DNA from: a virus
IMG/VR virus record: IMGVR_UViG_3300037189_014399
Span: 1-64,000 of that record
DNA: 64,000 bases
Reading direction: 5' to 3' (one strand)
The notes beneath the pieces were generated by a model, which saw only the letters and a list, made by a program, of their open reading frames with translations, did no database searches and was not told where the DNA came from. Both the position numbers and the translations under genes were made by a program. This document shows, in pieces, positions 40,257 through 50,230 of this stretch (its first letter is position 1; every line of letters starts with the position of its first letter).

Positions 40257-41478
40257 ATTCCTCAAACCTTCCTTGTTCCCAGTCCCATAGTAATTCGGTT
40301 TCAGCAAAGCCACTTGAACGGCTCTTATCAATTCGTAGTACACGTGAGCTATCGTCTTCTTCATCTTTTCTTTGTAGTACAAGTACTACGTCAGAGTCTT
40401 GAACGAATGAAGACGAGTAACCAATAGCATCAGAAGTAACCTTGCCCTTAGTAACCTTGCTACTAAGAACCTGAGTTGTCTGAATAACGGGAATATCAAA
40501 ACGCTGAGCAATACGCTTCATGCCCTGAGTAATGTGTTGTAGATTCTGCCAGCTACCAAAGCGTTGCTCACCACGTGTTGCTTGCTCATCCTCCATAAGG
40601 TAAACACCATCAACGAATAAAGCATCAGGCTTAAACTTTTCTACCTTTGCAATCAAAGCAGTCAAAGTCATAGCAGTGATTGACTCTGTTAGGTAGAAAG
40701 GATGCATATCCTTAGACTTGTCATACCAAGCCTTTAGTAACTCTTCTTCTTCAGGAGTTGACTGTCCACGCATAAATCTATAGCTAGAGATGTGAGAACA
40801 CATACAGTCGTAACGACGTTGCTGTTCTATGTTTGTCATTTCAAAAGATTGAAACATAGGAACAAAGCCATCAAGGTGCAGGTTAATGGCTGTTTGTAAT
40901 GCAAGCACAGACTTACCTGTCTTTGGTGGAGCAATGATAGTTACAAGCTGACCTGGTTGCAGACCACCGGTTGCAAGATCAATAGTTTTAAATCCTGTAG
41001 GCATTCCAATAAGACCATCTGGACGCAGCTTAATATTTGTATATTGCTCCCAGCGTTCTTCGGTAGTCTTTGTAAGATCTACGTCGTGGCTTTCACTTCC
41101 ACCAGTCTGACTGATCTTGTGTAAGCCGGCGCTAAGTATTGTTATAGCCGAGGTGTGATCCCCGGCAGCAATTGAAGATCCTGCTTCTTGAACCGTATCG
41201 ATAATGCTTTGACGATTACGATATTCAATAAGTTGATCTAATAAATACTTTACCGAGTCGTCAACCTTCAACAACCTAAAGGTTGGGAAGTTATCTAAGA
41301 CGGTGACTGCTGTAGGTACTTCGCTGTACTTTACATAGTGCTCACGGATAAATTTCCATACAGCTCTATTTTCTTCAACAAAGAACCAGTCATCTTGTAC
41401 GCCACGTTCTAGTAGGTACCCGATGCTGCGGTCACGGACGGCCTTAGATATAAGCCGGAGTTCGTTATCAGCTGCCAC
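40219..41478 (-). CDS. dnaB: DnaB-like replicative helicase
   Basis: The 419-residue protein has a DnaB N-terminal domain and a RecA-like motor with Walker A APPKTGKS (183-190), a LFVDGVYLM Walker B and a RIDKSRSSG motif. It probably unwinds DNA at the fork. A DnaC-like loader lies three genes upstream. Confidence 0.88.
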   Translation of the reverse strand: MAADNELRLISKAVRDRSIGYLLERGVQDDWFFVEENRAVWKFIREHYVKYSEVPTAVTVLDNFPTFRLLKVDDSVKYLLDQLIEYRNRQSIIDTVQEAGSSIAAGDHTSAITILSAGLHKISQTGGSESHDVDLTKTTEERWEQYTNIKLRPDGLIGMPTGFKTIDLATGGLQPGQLVTIIAPPKTGKSVLALQTAINLHLDGFVPMFQSFEMTNIEQQRRYDCMCSHISSYRFMRGQSTPEEEELLKAWYDKSKDMHPFYLTESITAMTLTALIAKVEKFKPDALFVDGVYLMEDEQATRGEQRFGSWQNLQHITQGMKRIAQRFDIPVIQTTQVLSSKVTKGKVTSDAIGYSSSFVQDSDVVLVLQRKDEEDDSSRVLRIDKSRSSGFAETELLWDWEQGRFEEYGNPYDTGNFSF

Positions 41479-41883
41479 TTATACCCTCTCAAATTCTAGA
41501 TACCAATGTCCATACGAAAGCGCTCTATCGGGAATGTCTACTACATTTTTAACTTCCGGTCTATATGGAAGTTGCGATGCAAAGTCAGACGCTGTCCGGT
41601 ATGCGGTAGAGTAGTTAAACGGATTAGTACCTGAGTTGTCAAGATCTTCCATGACATCTCTCATATCCTTTTTTGTATATCCGAATCCAACTAACTCTAG
41701 TGTGAAGCCATGCTTGTGTGCAAAGTTCCACAACCTTCCTAGGGCCATTTGATTGTATTCAATTTCCTCTGTTGCTTGCAGTATGCCGAGGAAGCGCTTT
41801 CCTGATGGACGGCGTGTAAGAATGCAGTCCAAAGAAACCACTACTCTGAGTGGTAACTCGTTTGAAATATCGCCCCCCTTCAT
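41479..41883 (-). CDS. HAD-like protein, altered motif I (134 aa)
   Basis: An N-terminal VVVSLDCILT resembles HAD motif I, but the nucleophile position is Ser as in the protein at 16076. The rest is alpha/beta; later HAD motifs are not obvious. It is one base before the DnaB gene. Function unknown; catalysis by the usual mechanism is unlikely. Confidence 0.5.
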   Translation of the reverse strand: MKGGDISNELPLRVVVSLDCILTRRPSGKRFLGILQATEEIEYNQMALGRLWNFAHKHGFTLELVGFGYTKKDMRDVMEDLDNSGTNPFNYSTAYRTASDFASQLPYRPEVKNVVDIPDRALSYGHWYLEFERV

Positions 41884-41886
41884 TTC

Positions 41887-42174
41887 TTATGGCAGTGTTT
41901 CTACTTTGCCCCAACGAATGAGTAACTTACGGAATGCATCATGAGAATGCTTAGCTTCTTCAATAGCTTCCTTTGGTGCATACTTTGAGATCTCTACAGG
42001 AAAGATTCCATCCTTTAGAGATTGTGAACACCACTCAGTGTGCTTGCACTTGGAACGAGCCTTAAACCCCTTGCAAGAGCAGCGTAGTTCTTTAGCAGTA
42101 GACGCTTCTACTTCATCGACTCCGTCGTCTGACAAGAAGAACTTAATCGTTTTCCATTCCACAGTTAAACTCAT
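41887..42174 (-). CDS. SWIM-type zinc-finger protein (95 aa)
   Basis: CSC at about residues 32-34 and CKH after nine residues form C-x-C..C-x-H, the SWIM zinc-finger pattern, which binds DNA or protein. It overlaps the loader gene by four bases. It may assist replication. Confidence 0.65.
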   Translation of the reverse strand: MSLTVEWKTIKFFLSDDGVDEVEASTAKELRCSCKGFKARSKCKHTEWCSQSLKDGIFPVEISKYAPKEAIEEAKHSHDAFRKLLIRWGKVETLP

Positions 42175-42851
42175 TTCCTTCTATCCCCCTCCATAGAAAT
42201 TACCTGATACGTTGTAAAAGCTTCGTGTAGGAAACTATACATAGATTCCCCATAAACTTCACCCCAGCTTTCGATGGGAACGTTAGTGGTAATAATTGTA
42301 GGCAAGCCGTAATTAAAGCGGGTGCGAAGCAAAGCATCAAATTGATTCTCAGCCCACCCTGAGGCTGTCCTGTATTCTTTGCCAAGATCATCTAGAATTA
42401 GAAGCTTTACATTTTCTGATTTAGATTCTCCGTAGATTGCTGTTAGCAACTCTCGTTCATCCTCATTACCTTCATCCCATTGACGCTTCTCCATACGAAG
42501 AAGCTTTGGATAGTCTGTAAAGTAAACAGGACGATCAGCAATATGTTGCTTATCCCAAATCTCTCTAGGAGCTTTTAGGATCAATGCTTGAGCAATAGCG
42601 CAAGCCAGTGTTGTTTTACCGTGACCAGGTCTGCCAACAAAGAGCAAACCCTTTCCACAGTTTTCTTTGTCGTTACTTGAAATAACCTTACCTGCAAGTA
42701 CGTCATCGATCCAAAGCTGTACAAGTTCGTTCATACGTTGCTTGTACGGCTTTAGATCAGACAACTCAACACCAACGTGCTTTGCAGGAAGCGATGAAGA
42801 TTTAATCTGTGACTTAAGACTGTAAGGTCTTAGTTCGTTTATATCAAACAT
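42171..42851 (-). CDS. DnaC-like AAA+ helicase loader
   Basis: The 226-residue protein has Walker A GRPGHGKT (73-80), Walker B LLILDDLG and TTNVPIESW like DnaC/IstB proteins. It would load the DnaB-like helicase onto the origin. The initiator candidate is upstream, with one small gene between; initiator-loader neighbourhood resembles lambda O-P. Confidence 0.82.
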   Translation of the reverse strand: MFDINELRPYSLKSQIKSSSLPAKHVGVELSDLKPYKQRMNELVQLWIDDVLAGKVISSNDKENCGKGLLFVGRPGHGKTTLACAIAQALILKAPREIWDKQHIADRPVYFTDYPKLLRMEKRQWDEGNEDERELLTAIYGESKSENVKLLILDDLGKEYRTASGWAENQFDALLRTRFNYGLPTIITTNVPIESWGEVYGESMYSFLHEAFTTYQVISMEGDRRK

Positions 42852-42996
42852 CTTTCTTCCTAACTATGTCCACTGCCCATTGAAGTCCTTTGGTTACTGC
42901 ACGATTTAAATCGTCTTCATGTGGTTCCATTACTGCCAAGATCTCTGCTGCGATTTTCTCACGCAGGGTATCTTCGCATTTGCAATTCTCGCCCAT
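42844..42996 (-). CDS. Hypothetical helical protein (50 aa)
   Basis: ATG at 42996 follows AGGAGGTGAG. It contains a CKC motif near its start and is helical. It overlaps both initiator and loader genes by one and eight bases. Possible small partner of the replication initiator. Confidence 0.55.
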   Translation of the reverse strand: MGENCKCEDTLREKIAAEILAVMEPHEDDLNRAVTKGLQWAVDIVRKKDV

Positions 42997-43958
42997 CACT
43001 CACCTCCTAACGCTTTCAACATCTCATTCTGCTTACGAAGTAATGACTCTGTCAAATACTGATCTTCTTCAACGGCAACTGCATTGACCTTTGCATGGAC
43101 GGTTGGGTAGAACTTAAAGAACCGAACCATCAGTGATTGACCAAAGCCGGCCTCACGGATCAAGCGTGGGTCGTTAAAGAACATCCGTATGGCTTTAAGG
43201 ACTCCAAGGTGGCTTCCGCCGTCCCGAACCATCTTGTTGATATAAGTTGCCAGGCGAGCGCCGTTAACCTGTCCTGGGACCCCTGGAGCCTTTATACGGA
43301 GCAAGTCATAGAACTCTGCTACCAGGTCTGCGGTTTTCCAGTCTTCCTCAGGTCGATCTGAACGCTCGGCGGATTTAGGTACTGCCTCAAACTTTGTGTA
43401 CTTAAGCTGACGCAGTTTCTTCTTGTCTTCAACGTTGCCTATAGAACCTGGCGCTGTGTCATCGATCTGACCACGCTTTGGTTCTGACTTCTGTTCCTCA
43501 AATGGCCAAGCCATCTCAACCTCCTCAGAAATATCTTCACCGACTTCTGGTAAAGACCTCATCGGGCGAAGCCCGTGAGGAACATTAGAAGTACGTAGTA
43601 CTTCTAATGTATTAACGCTACTAGCTATAGCTAAGCTATTATCTATAGCGGTACTACTGATTGTAACAAGGGGTTCACCGACCGTCGGTTCTTCGATAGT
43701 CGGTGGAATGAAATTAAGCGAATCCTCGCCAAATAAAAGCTGCGTTCCAAAGCGACCATGCTTGGTCTGGTAGCGCATAGCTTTGATGTAACCGGCTTGC
43801 TTCAACTCAGACATGCCGTTTGTAATAGCTGTACGGCCTTCAGGAAGGAAGCCGACGAGTTCATCGACTGTTAGTACCCGACCCATATGAACGCACAGCA
43901 AATAAATAAATCTAGCCTTTGATGTCAAGGCGTGATCTGTGTAGATTTCCTTTTTCAT
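42996..43958 (-). CDS. Winged-helix replication initiator candidate (320 aa)
   Basis: Residues about 10-75 look like a helix-turn-helix/winged helix (SKARFIYLL..TVDELV.. AITNGMSELKQAGYI). Then follows a long linker (about 95-200) and a C-terminal helical domain (about 205-310). That order, next to a DnaC-like loader, matches phage initiators such as lambda O. The linker-coding region carries a cluster of palindromes that may be the origin. Alternative: a transcriptional regulator. Confidence 0.65.
   Translation of the reverse strand: MKKEIYTDHALTSKARFIYLLCVHMGRVLTVDELVGFLPEGRTAITNGMSELKQAGYIKAMRYQTKHGRFGTQLLFGEDSLNFIPPTIEEPTVGEPLVTISSTAIDNSLAIASSVNTLEVLRTSNVPHGLRPMRSLPEVGEDISEEVEMAWPFEEQKSEPKRGQIDDTAPGSIGNVEDKKKLRQLKYTKFEAVPKSAERSDRPEEDWKTADLVAEFYDLLRIKAPGVPGQVNGARLATYINKMVRDGGSHLGVLKAIRMFFNDPRLIREAGFGQSLMVRFFKFYPTVHAKVNAVAVEEDQYLTESLLRKQNEMLKALGGE
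43563..43689. repeat. Palindrome cluster, candidate replication origin
   Basis: Four palindromes lie within 127 bases of the initiator gene. The arms are CGGGC/GCCCG (43563-43575), 13-base ACATTAGAAGTAC/GTACTTCTAATGT with a three-base spacer (43582-43610), the perfect TAGCTATAGCTA (43622-43633) and ACCGAC/GTCGGT (43677-43689). The 43611-43665 interval is also AT-rich. Such a cluster inside an initiator gene resembles lambda ori. Confidence 0.55.
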
Positions 43959-43975
43959 TTGCCCTCCGGTTTAAG

Positions 43976-44251
43976 TTATCTTGGTGCGACCCTCTCAGGG
44001 AGTTTGCGAAACTCTCTGGTTGAGACACCGGTAAAAGTTTGCTCTACAAACATGGACAATGTCAAGCCGACAAAGGTTGAAGCGAGTATCGAAAAAACCG
44101 ACTCTCGGTTAAACGGTTCCATAACCAGGCAAGCTACCATAGAAAAGATCAAAGATACAAGTCCACGGAATTTGCCCAGTGAAACCAAAAGACCCTCTAC
44201 AGCCGTTAAGACGCAGGCGGTAGAGAGTCCAGCAATTAATACTAGGTTCAT
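43976..44251 (-). CDS. Multi-pass membrane protein (91 aa)
   Basis: Three hydrophobic segments (residues about 2-24, 29-47, 53-70) with short loops, and a basic tail. It separates the tail operon and the replication operon. Possibly a holin or superinfection-related protein; no evidence beyond topology. Confidence 0.6.
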   Translation of the reverse strand: MNLVLIAGLSTACVLTAVEGLLVSLGKFRGLVSLIFSMVACLVMEPFNRESVFSILASTFVGLTLSMFVEQTFTGVSTREFRKLPERVAPR

Positions 44252-44257
44252 AGTTTC

Positions 44258-47200
44258 CTACTGTTCTAGAAGCGTCCTATCAATGTAGAACGTATTCGGG
44301 GTAGATGGGGTGTCAGGCGTAAAGGATACCGTCATATCAGCGTAGCTTGTCTGTAGACCGTACACCTCAGGCTGACGGGTAATAACACGTAGATAGTACC
44401 AAATGTTTGGCTGGGTGATGTGGATCGTTTCAGTCTTAGTTAATACCAAAGTCTGAGTAATCGTATAGAACTTGACAGTCAGGGTGTAGGTGCCGTACCC
44501 TGTTGCATCTGGGGCCTTAAGCACCACAGATCCAACTACTCCTCGGTTTGTATAAAGCTCACCCAAACTTGACGTTAGACCAAACGTTCCTGTACCCTGT
44601 ACAACGCAGTATGCCTGTCCGTGGCTACAAAGATCATTAAATAACGATCCCTTAGATACAGTTCTGTAAAGCTTTGCAGCATTGTTCGGTGTCCAACCTA
44701 CCAAGCTCTTTTCAAATGATGGTGACTTAATAAGATTGTTAATGCCGTACTCGGTATATACATCTAGGCTTGCAGCGTTACCACGGTTAAATGCCCAGCT
44801 AGAACCAAGAGGCATGTGATCTTTTACGTTCTCTCCTAAACGGAATTGTTTTAAAGAGAGGTTGTTCCAGTTGTTACTGACACCACCGTGCACGCTAGGT
44901 TCTCTTGTTGCATAATAGAACTTACCTTGTGATCCTAAGCTAGGAACTGTAAAGGTAGTTGCATCCTGTGGGTTAATAAACTTAGAAGTAAACTTTCCAA
45001 ACTCTACCTGTACACCGTCAACATAGAAGGTTGATACAGTACTCGAGATGGATAAAGTAAAGGTTGTCTCTCCAGCCCATGGAATTCTTTGTAGGGACAT
45101 GCGTGTCCAAGTGTTTGCATTGTTAGCATCAATACTAATTGTTGCTGTATCTACGTGATCTCCTGAGGTTGCTTTAAGGGTGTAGTCTCCAGCAGCTCCA
45201 TATATATAAGCAGAGCAAACGTAATCTTCACTTTGTGATCCCTCATCAAGCGCAGCATATGGGGCGTACACAGTTGTATTTAAGAATGCTGTAGCACCTG
45301 TTTTAACTACCTTACCTGAATGGGTTCCAAATTTTGCCTGCTCATTAGAGCGGGTTAAGGTACATCCAGTGGTTGACCAGTCATTAGTGTTAGTAATAAA
45401 TGATGGGTTATTAATATAATTAAATCTATTACGGGTTTCCCATACACACTCATCAGGATTAAAGTAATGCTCGTGTACTGGATCCATCAACATAGGAGAT
45501 CCAGAACCACTGAAGGTTTCAATTACTGCAGGATCTTCATAGGTTGCTTTAGGGGTATTAGTTAAAATTGCATTGTTAATATAAAACGTATCTCCAGCAG
45601 TAGCCCCCACAATATAGATAGATGCCTTAGCTAATGGCTGTGGGGAGTCAACAGTTTTTTCTGGTGAGAGTAGGGTGACAGAGATAGGGGACGCTGTAGA
45701 AGTTAGGGCTACCGGATCGCTATCAATTAACTGGTTAGCATTAAGATAGTAAGGAACGCCATTTACATCTAACTGTAGTTGGTTCTGATCGGTGTCGTTT
45801 TGAGGAGAAGAGTATTCTAATCTTACCTTTGCAGAAATGTTTTGTGCAGAAGCAACGTCTACCTGGAAAGTATATGTCTTTGATGCATCGGCAGCAACCC
45901 ACTCTGTGATCACTCCAAAGTCCCCATTTGCAGCAGCGGTTACTTTTAAAGCTGTTGTATTAAAATAACTATAGAAGCTAACCACACCATCAACCTTGGT
46001 TGATAGGGGGGATGTCAATGTAAGGATTGCACTTTGATTGCTGTTTTGAAGATCAAAGCTATCAATAGTATGTGCAGTCCCATTAATGTATACGGTTGTA
46101 AACCCTGAGATATCAATGTAGTTAATAGGAGCGTAACCACTATACTGATTATTAAGAAGGAGTTGAGTAGAGCCAGATTCTCCATACCCATAGGTATCTA
46201 CTTCAATGTCTTTTCTTAAGATGCCCTGTATAGGGTTGTGATCTTGTTCAAGAATTGCGTTGTAAGCAACCCACCCAGCAATTCCATCTTCAAATGTAGG
46301 GTTAGGTACGTTGTTGTTTTGTTCACCCTCAATAACGATAGTAGATCTTCTAGGGTCTTGATACTCAAGTGATATAGCTTCACCTTCAGTAACTTGACAC
46401 ATATCAAAAAGAATACGATCATTTGTACTTTGAGGTATTACTGTTAAAGTAAATAAAACGTAGCTTGCTCCAATTGGAACTTCAGCACCTCGTCTACTTA
46501 CCCCACCAGAAGTAAATTCAGTCCAAGAAGTTGTAGTTGTGTGCACATCGGAGGTGCTGTCATTTCCTAAGTGAGTACCTGTTTTATCATAAAAACTTGT
46601 AGTAACAGCAATAGTTGCTGGGCTATCTAAGTGTTTAATCCAGCCACTAAATAGCATGTATTCATACTTCTCTACCGGAATACCGTACTTAAGAGCATTA
46701 AGCTTTGTTGCAGGTGCTTGATCGTTAGGGTAGGTAGGCAAGGTTAGAACAGCTGATGCTTCGGTTACTGTAAGTAATCCGTAGCCTTTTGTTCTAGGTG
46801 GATAGTCAATATCAACAAAGTTTGGAACTGGTGCAGTCTGCTGGGTTCCAACATCCGTAGATGAAGTAGAGTACTGTTTACTTACAAAAGTACCACCCGT
46901 TACTGTCCAGTGTCCTACGTTCTCTTCAAATGAAGCGTCATTGTAATCAAGCATTCTATTAATGCCTGGTTTAATAACGGTATCCCAGTGAGTTAAAGCA
47001 GTGGTTAGTGACTGGATCTGAACTCCGGTTCCCTTTTCTCCAAGGGAACGAAGAGCTCCCTTATATAAAGAGCGGTGATATAGATCACCTAGAGATGGCT
47101 CATAGGTAAAACCAAAGTCAATAATCTGTTGGGTCAAGATCTTTGTTGGGATGTAACGACTTTGACTAACGTTTTCAATAAGTCCTGCCTCAGCTCTAAA

Positions 47201-47713
47201 CTTATCGTATTGAAAAGCAAAAGCAGATAGAATGCTATTTAAGAATCCTGTTTCAGGTTCTCCGGTCGCATCTCCATATCCGTCATATTCATTTAACCAA
47301 GCAGAAGGTAACCACTTCTCAATTTTAGTCAGTGTGTCCGTATCGCCAACAAGCGTGTCATATCCGGCCCCACAAAGAATCCAATCGCGTCCATTGAACA
47401 CCCATAAAGAATAGTGAACTTCAAACCCGTAGTTAATATCAACATCATAGTAAGAGCTTTTAAAATTATTAAAGGTTCCACCATCTAGAATAATTCCATC
47501 GTCTGGTCTATCTGGAATTCCTGAATAGCTTTTAATTAACTTCCAGTGTGTAATAGTTCTATCTTGTGGGTCTCCTGTAACCGCTTTCCACTTAATAACA
47601 ACGCGACCATAGTCGTAGGACCACACCGTAAGGTCAGCGTTATAGAAGGCACCTACGTTGAGAATCTCACCGTATTTTTCTGTGCCGTACAGAAAGAGAT
47701 TATACTTTGCCAT
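44258..47713 (-). CDS. Baseplate/receptor-binding tail protein with CBM-like repeats
   Basis: The 1151-residue protein begins with a baseplate-type module (about 1-290, with LPSAWLNEYDG as in tail protein I-like proteins). It continues with at least four beta-rich modules that each start with an F-centred pattern (DASFEENVGHW, NPTFEDGIAGW, NPSFITNTNDW, SPSFEKSLVGW), like carbohydrate-binding domains of the CBM4/9 type. This suggests adsorption to cell-surface polysaccharide. Probably the main host-recognition protein. Confidence 0.7.
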   Translation of the reverse strand: MAKYNLFLYGTEKYGEILNVGAFYNADLTVWSYDYGRVVIKWKAVTGDPQDRTITHWKLIKSYSGIPDRPDDGIILDGGTFNNFKSSYYDVDINYGFEVHYSLWVFNGRDWILCGAGYDTLVGDTDTLTKIEKWLPSAWLNEYDGYGDATGEPETGFLNSILSAFAFQYDKFRAEAGLIENVSQSRYIPTKILTQQIIDFGFTYEPSLGDLYHRSLYKGALRSLGEKGTGVQIQSLTTALTHWDTVIKPGINRMLDYNDASFEENVGHWTVTGGTFVSKQYSTSSTDVGTQQTAPVPNFVDIDYPPRTKGYGLLTVTEASAVLTLPTYPNDQAPATKLNALKYGIPVEKYEYMLFSGWIKHLDSPATIAVTTSFYDKTGTHLGNDSTSDVHTTTTSWTEFTSGGVSRRGAEVPIGASYVLFTLTVIPQSTNDRILFDMCQVTEGEAISLEYQDPRRSTIVIEGEQNNNVPNPTFEDGIAGWVAYNAILEQDHNPIQGILRKDIEVDTYGYGESGSTQLLLNNQYSGYAPINYIDISGFTTVYINGTAHTIDSFDLQNSNQSAILTLTSPLSTKVDGVVSFYSYFNTTALKVTAAANGDFGVITEWVAADASKTYTFQVDVASAQNISAKVRLEYSSPQNDTDQNQLQLDVNGVPYYLNANQLIDSDPVALTSTASPISVTLLSPEKTVDSPQPLAKASIYIVGATAGDTFYINNAILTNTPKATYEDPAVIETFSGSGSPMLMDPVHEHYFNPDECVWETRNRFNYINNPSFITNTNDWSTTGCTLTRSNEQAKFGTHSGKVVKTGATAFLNTTVYAPYAALDEGSQSEDYVCSAYIYGAAGDYTLKATSGDHVDTATISIDANNANTWTRMSLQRIPWAGETTFTLSISSTVSTFYVDGVQVEFGKFTSKFINPQDATTFTVPSLGSQGKFYYATREPSVHGGVSNNWNNLSLKQFRLGENVKDHMPLGSSWAFNRGNAASLDVYTEYGINNLIKSPSFEKSLVGWTPNNAAKLYRTVSKGSLFNDLCSHGQAYCVVQGTGTFGLTSSLGELYTNRGVVGSVVLKAPDATGYGTYTLTVKFYTITQTLVLTKTETIHITQPNIWYYLRVITRQPEVYGLQTSYADMTVSFTPDTPSTPNTFYIDRTLLEQ

Positions 47714-47721
47714 TTAATTAA

Positions 47722-48276
47722 TTACATTCCCGCCAGCATGAATGGATCAAATGGATTGGCGTTTGCTGCTGCAGTCAAAGTTGCAATTGCAGCTGTAAGG
47801 GCGTTGTACTCAGTACTGTTCACATAGACAACGTTGTTAGGTCCTACTTTAGGATTGCCGGCACCATCTACTGCAAAGCCCAATGTATTTGTATAATCAT
47901 AGGTTTCAAGTAAGTTGGTTCCATTAGTAGCAAGAATGTTCTTTGCCTTAATAGCAACTGAGTTAGCTACCGTTACTGTATCGCCTGACTTCTTAAAGTA
48001 TGGGCTGTTACCGGTAGTAACACCATTAACAAGGCCTGCCTCAATATTGTTAATGCGATCAGATAGAGATGGCCAAGCCGTTCCACGCTGTACGAATGAT
48101 CCAGACCAGTTAGAGGTAAGCATGCCAGCCTGAGGACTACTGGTTCCATTGAGGTAGTACTCAATGTTATAGACCTCAGTCTGAAGAGAGTTAACGTCGT
48201 CAGCGTTTACTGTGTCCTGAAGGTTTACCTTAGGAACGAAGGTGCGTACGTTAATCGGAAAGTATTGTGATGGCAT
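47722..48276 (-). CDS. Tail or fibre-associated protein (184 aa)
   Basis: Soluble, alanine- and asparagine-rich, with a helical end. It sits between the baseplate J protein and the large receptor-binding protein. Likely a connector or fibre adaptor; not recognised. Confidence 0.6.
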   Translation of the reverse strand: MPSQYFPINVRTFVPKVNLQDTVNADDVNSLQTEVYNIEYYLNGTSSPQAGMLTSNWSGSFVQRGTAWPSLSDRINNIEAGLVNGVTTGNSPYFKKSGDTVTVANSVAIKAKNILATNGTNLLETYDYTNTLGFAVDGAGNPKVGPNNVVYVNSTEYNALTAAIATLTAAANANPFDPFMLAGM

Positions 48277-48289
48277 TTATTCCTCTTTC

Positions 48290-49825
48290 TTAGCTGTGCC
48301 CACCGGTTGGATTGATAGTTAGTGCGCTCGCAGTCATGTAAGGTACTTGATCTGGATTTAAAGTAAGTGTAGCTAAACCACCGGCATTGTCGGCATTTAA
48401 CGCAGTAAGATCTACAGAGAGCACACCTTCAATAGATGAGATAGCAGTAATAACTGAAGAGATAGTTACAATTCTTTGGAAAGTATTGTTGTCATAGGAG
48501 AATAGTCCTGTTGCACTTAACAACGCTTTCTTAATGTTAATTACAACAGTAGATTGTTTATAGGCGCCATCAATAAGAATATTTGCTGTGGCGTAAATAG
48601 GAACATAGGTAGGAGGAGATACGGTAACAGTTGTTCCAATTAAAGATGGAGCTGTAAGAGCGGTCGTAACAGCAAGGGAGATATCATTCCAAGCGCCAGT
48701 AGCAATACCTGAAACAATACCTGGAGTATATGTTCCATCATCTTGTGGTTGAACGTATACAGTAACTGAAGTCCAGCTGCCAGCTACGGCATTTGCCTTA
48801 CCCACACCAGGAACTTGCTTAGCAAGGTTTACATAGTCATCAAGGGTTACAGCTCTGTTTCGTGTGTTTACAGATGCTTTAATCTTGCTACGAAGTTTAG
48901 TAAGATCGTCTGCATCTGCACCACCAAAAGCAGCGTATGAGTTTGTTACAGACAAGGAACCTACAGCTGCTGGGTCTGGGTTTCCTGGAATAAAGGTAAC
49001 TTCAGAGATAGAACCAGCAGTAATATTTCCAGATATACCTGAGCTTGTTTTATAGACAGCACCAACTAGCTGTCCGGTTGGTGGGATTAAACCATTTGTT
49101 CCATCACCAAATATAACGTTAGTGGATCCATCATCGTTTAACTTTGTAGTAAACACGTGATCTTGTGGGCCGTATTCAATTAAAGAAGATACATATTGCC
49201 ATGGAGCAAAAGCAACGCCTTGACCAATATAGACCTTTAAAGATCCGGTTACAAGATTCGTATCAAAGATATAAAAAGATTGGTTAGATGAACCGTCAGT
49301 TGTTCCAAGGCTAATTGGAATTGGTAGGTGATAGGTAGGATCAATAAGGTCAGGTCGATCCGTATTAACTGTCTTGCCTTCTACCGCGGTAACGGACTGA
49401 GTATCTCCAGCAGCAAGCTGGCTTAATAACTGTGTTGTCTCAAAGAATACTTCACGGTATGGACCATATACAAGGGGAGCCATAACCTGTGTTCCAATAG
49501 GAAGGTCTATAGGAGAGGTACCGTTATTAGTAAAAGCCACTGTAACGGCTGCTGGCTTTGGGCCAGATGGGTTATATCCGTATAGCTCAGCAAAGTTAAG
49601 AAGGGTTGTGGTTTTTACAGCGGTACTGATTGCCGTCTCATTTGCTGCTCTATCAATGTAGTAGTTAACGACATCGCCCATATAGGCAAACGCCTCTACA
49701 AGAACATTACCCAGATCATTGTAATCTGTAGGGTCCCAGTTAAGGCCTGTTCGTGCATTGATCAGCTTAATCAGATCCGTTTTAAGGGAGTTAAAGTCCC
49801 TAGAGGTGTAATCTATTTGCATCAT
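48290..49825 (-). CDS. Baseplate J-like wedge protein
   Basis: The 511-residue protein starts with IDYTSRDFNSLKTDLI and contains DLGNVLVEAFAYMGDVV with the alternating pattern of baseplate J (P2 gpJ / T4 gp6) proteins, followed by beta-rich domains. It forms the baseplate wedge with the gp25-like protein encoded directly upstream. Confidence 0.85.
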   Translation of the reverse strand: MMQIDYTSRDFNSLKTDLIKLINARTGLNWDPTDYNDLGNVLVEAFAYMGDVVNYYIDRAANETAISTAVKTTTLLNFAELYGYNPSGPKPAAVTVAFTNNGTSPIDLPIGTQVMAPLVYGPYREVFFETTQLLSQLAAGDTQSVTAVEGKTVNTDRPDLIDPTYHLPIPISLGTTDGSSNQSFYIFDTNLVTGSLKVYIGQGVAFAPWQYVSSLIEYGPQDHVFTTKLNDDGSTNVIFGDGTNGLIPPTGQLVGAVYKTSSGISGNITAGSISEVTFIPGNPDPAAVGSLSVTNSYAAFGGADADDLTKLRSKIKASVNTRNRAVTLDDYVNLAKQVPGVGKANAVAGSWTSVTVYVQPQDDGTYTPGIVSGIATGAWNDISLAVTTALTAPSLIGTTVTVSPPTYVPIYATANILIDGAYKQSTVVINIKKALLSATGLFSYDNNTFQRIVTISSVITAISSIEGVLSVDLTALNADNAGGLATLTLNPDQVPYMTASALTINPTGGHS

Positions 49826-50230
49826 TTACTCCGCTGTAATAGTTCCGTTAGCTCTAAACACTGCTGTTCTAATTACGGTCTGCACCACAGTTCCATTAGG
49901 AATTTGTATAGAAACGTCTAGTGTGGCTTTTCCATCCCTATCAAAGATAGCTGAGGATACCCGGATTAATTTTACATCAGGCATCCACCGTTTAACGGCT
50001 GTATTTACAGCAGCTTCTACGGACTGTTGAATACGGCCTTCGTTTTCAAATAAGGCAGTACCAAAGTCAGTCCCATACTCTGGATACATTGGACGTTGAC
50101 CAATATGTGTAGATAGTAAAGTTACCAAGCGATCAAGGTAAATTGAACCTAGATCTTCAGTAGCAGAGATAACCCCATACTTATCTAGTGTCAGTGGGTA
50201 CTTTATAGATTTCATTGAACTCCAATCCAT
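49826..50230 (-). CDS. gp25-like baseplate wedge protein
   Basis: The 134-residue protein contains a region (about 25-80) with LLSTHIGQRPMYPEYG and LFENEG, the usual gp25/GpW lysozyme-like fold core. In contractile tails it starts sheath assembly on the baseplate. Stop is one base before the J-like start. Confidence 0.85.
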   Translation of the reverse strand: MDWSSMKSIKYPLTLDKYGVISATEDLGSIYLDRLVTLLSTHIGQRPMYPEYGTDFGTALFENEGRIQQSVEAAVNTAVKRWMPDVKLIRVSSAIFDRDGKATLDVSIQIPNGTVVQTVIRTAVFRANGTITAE

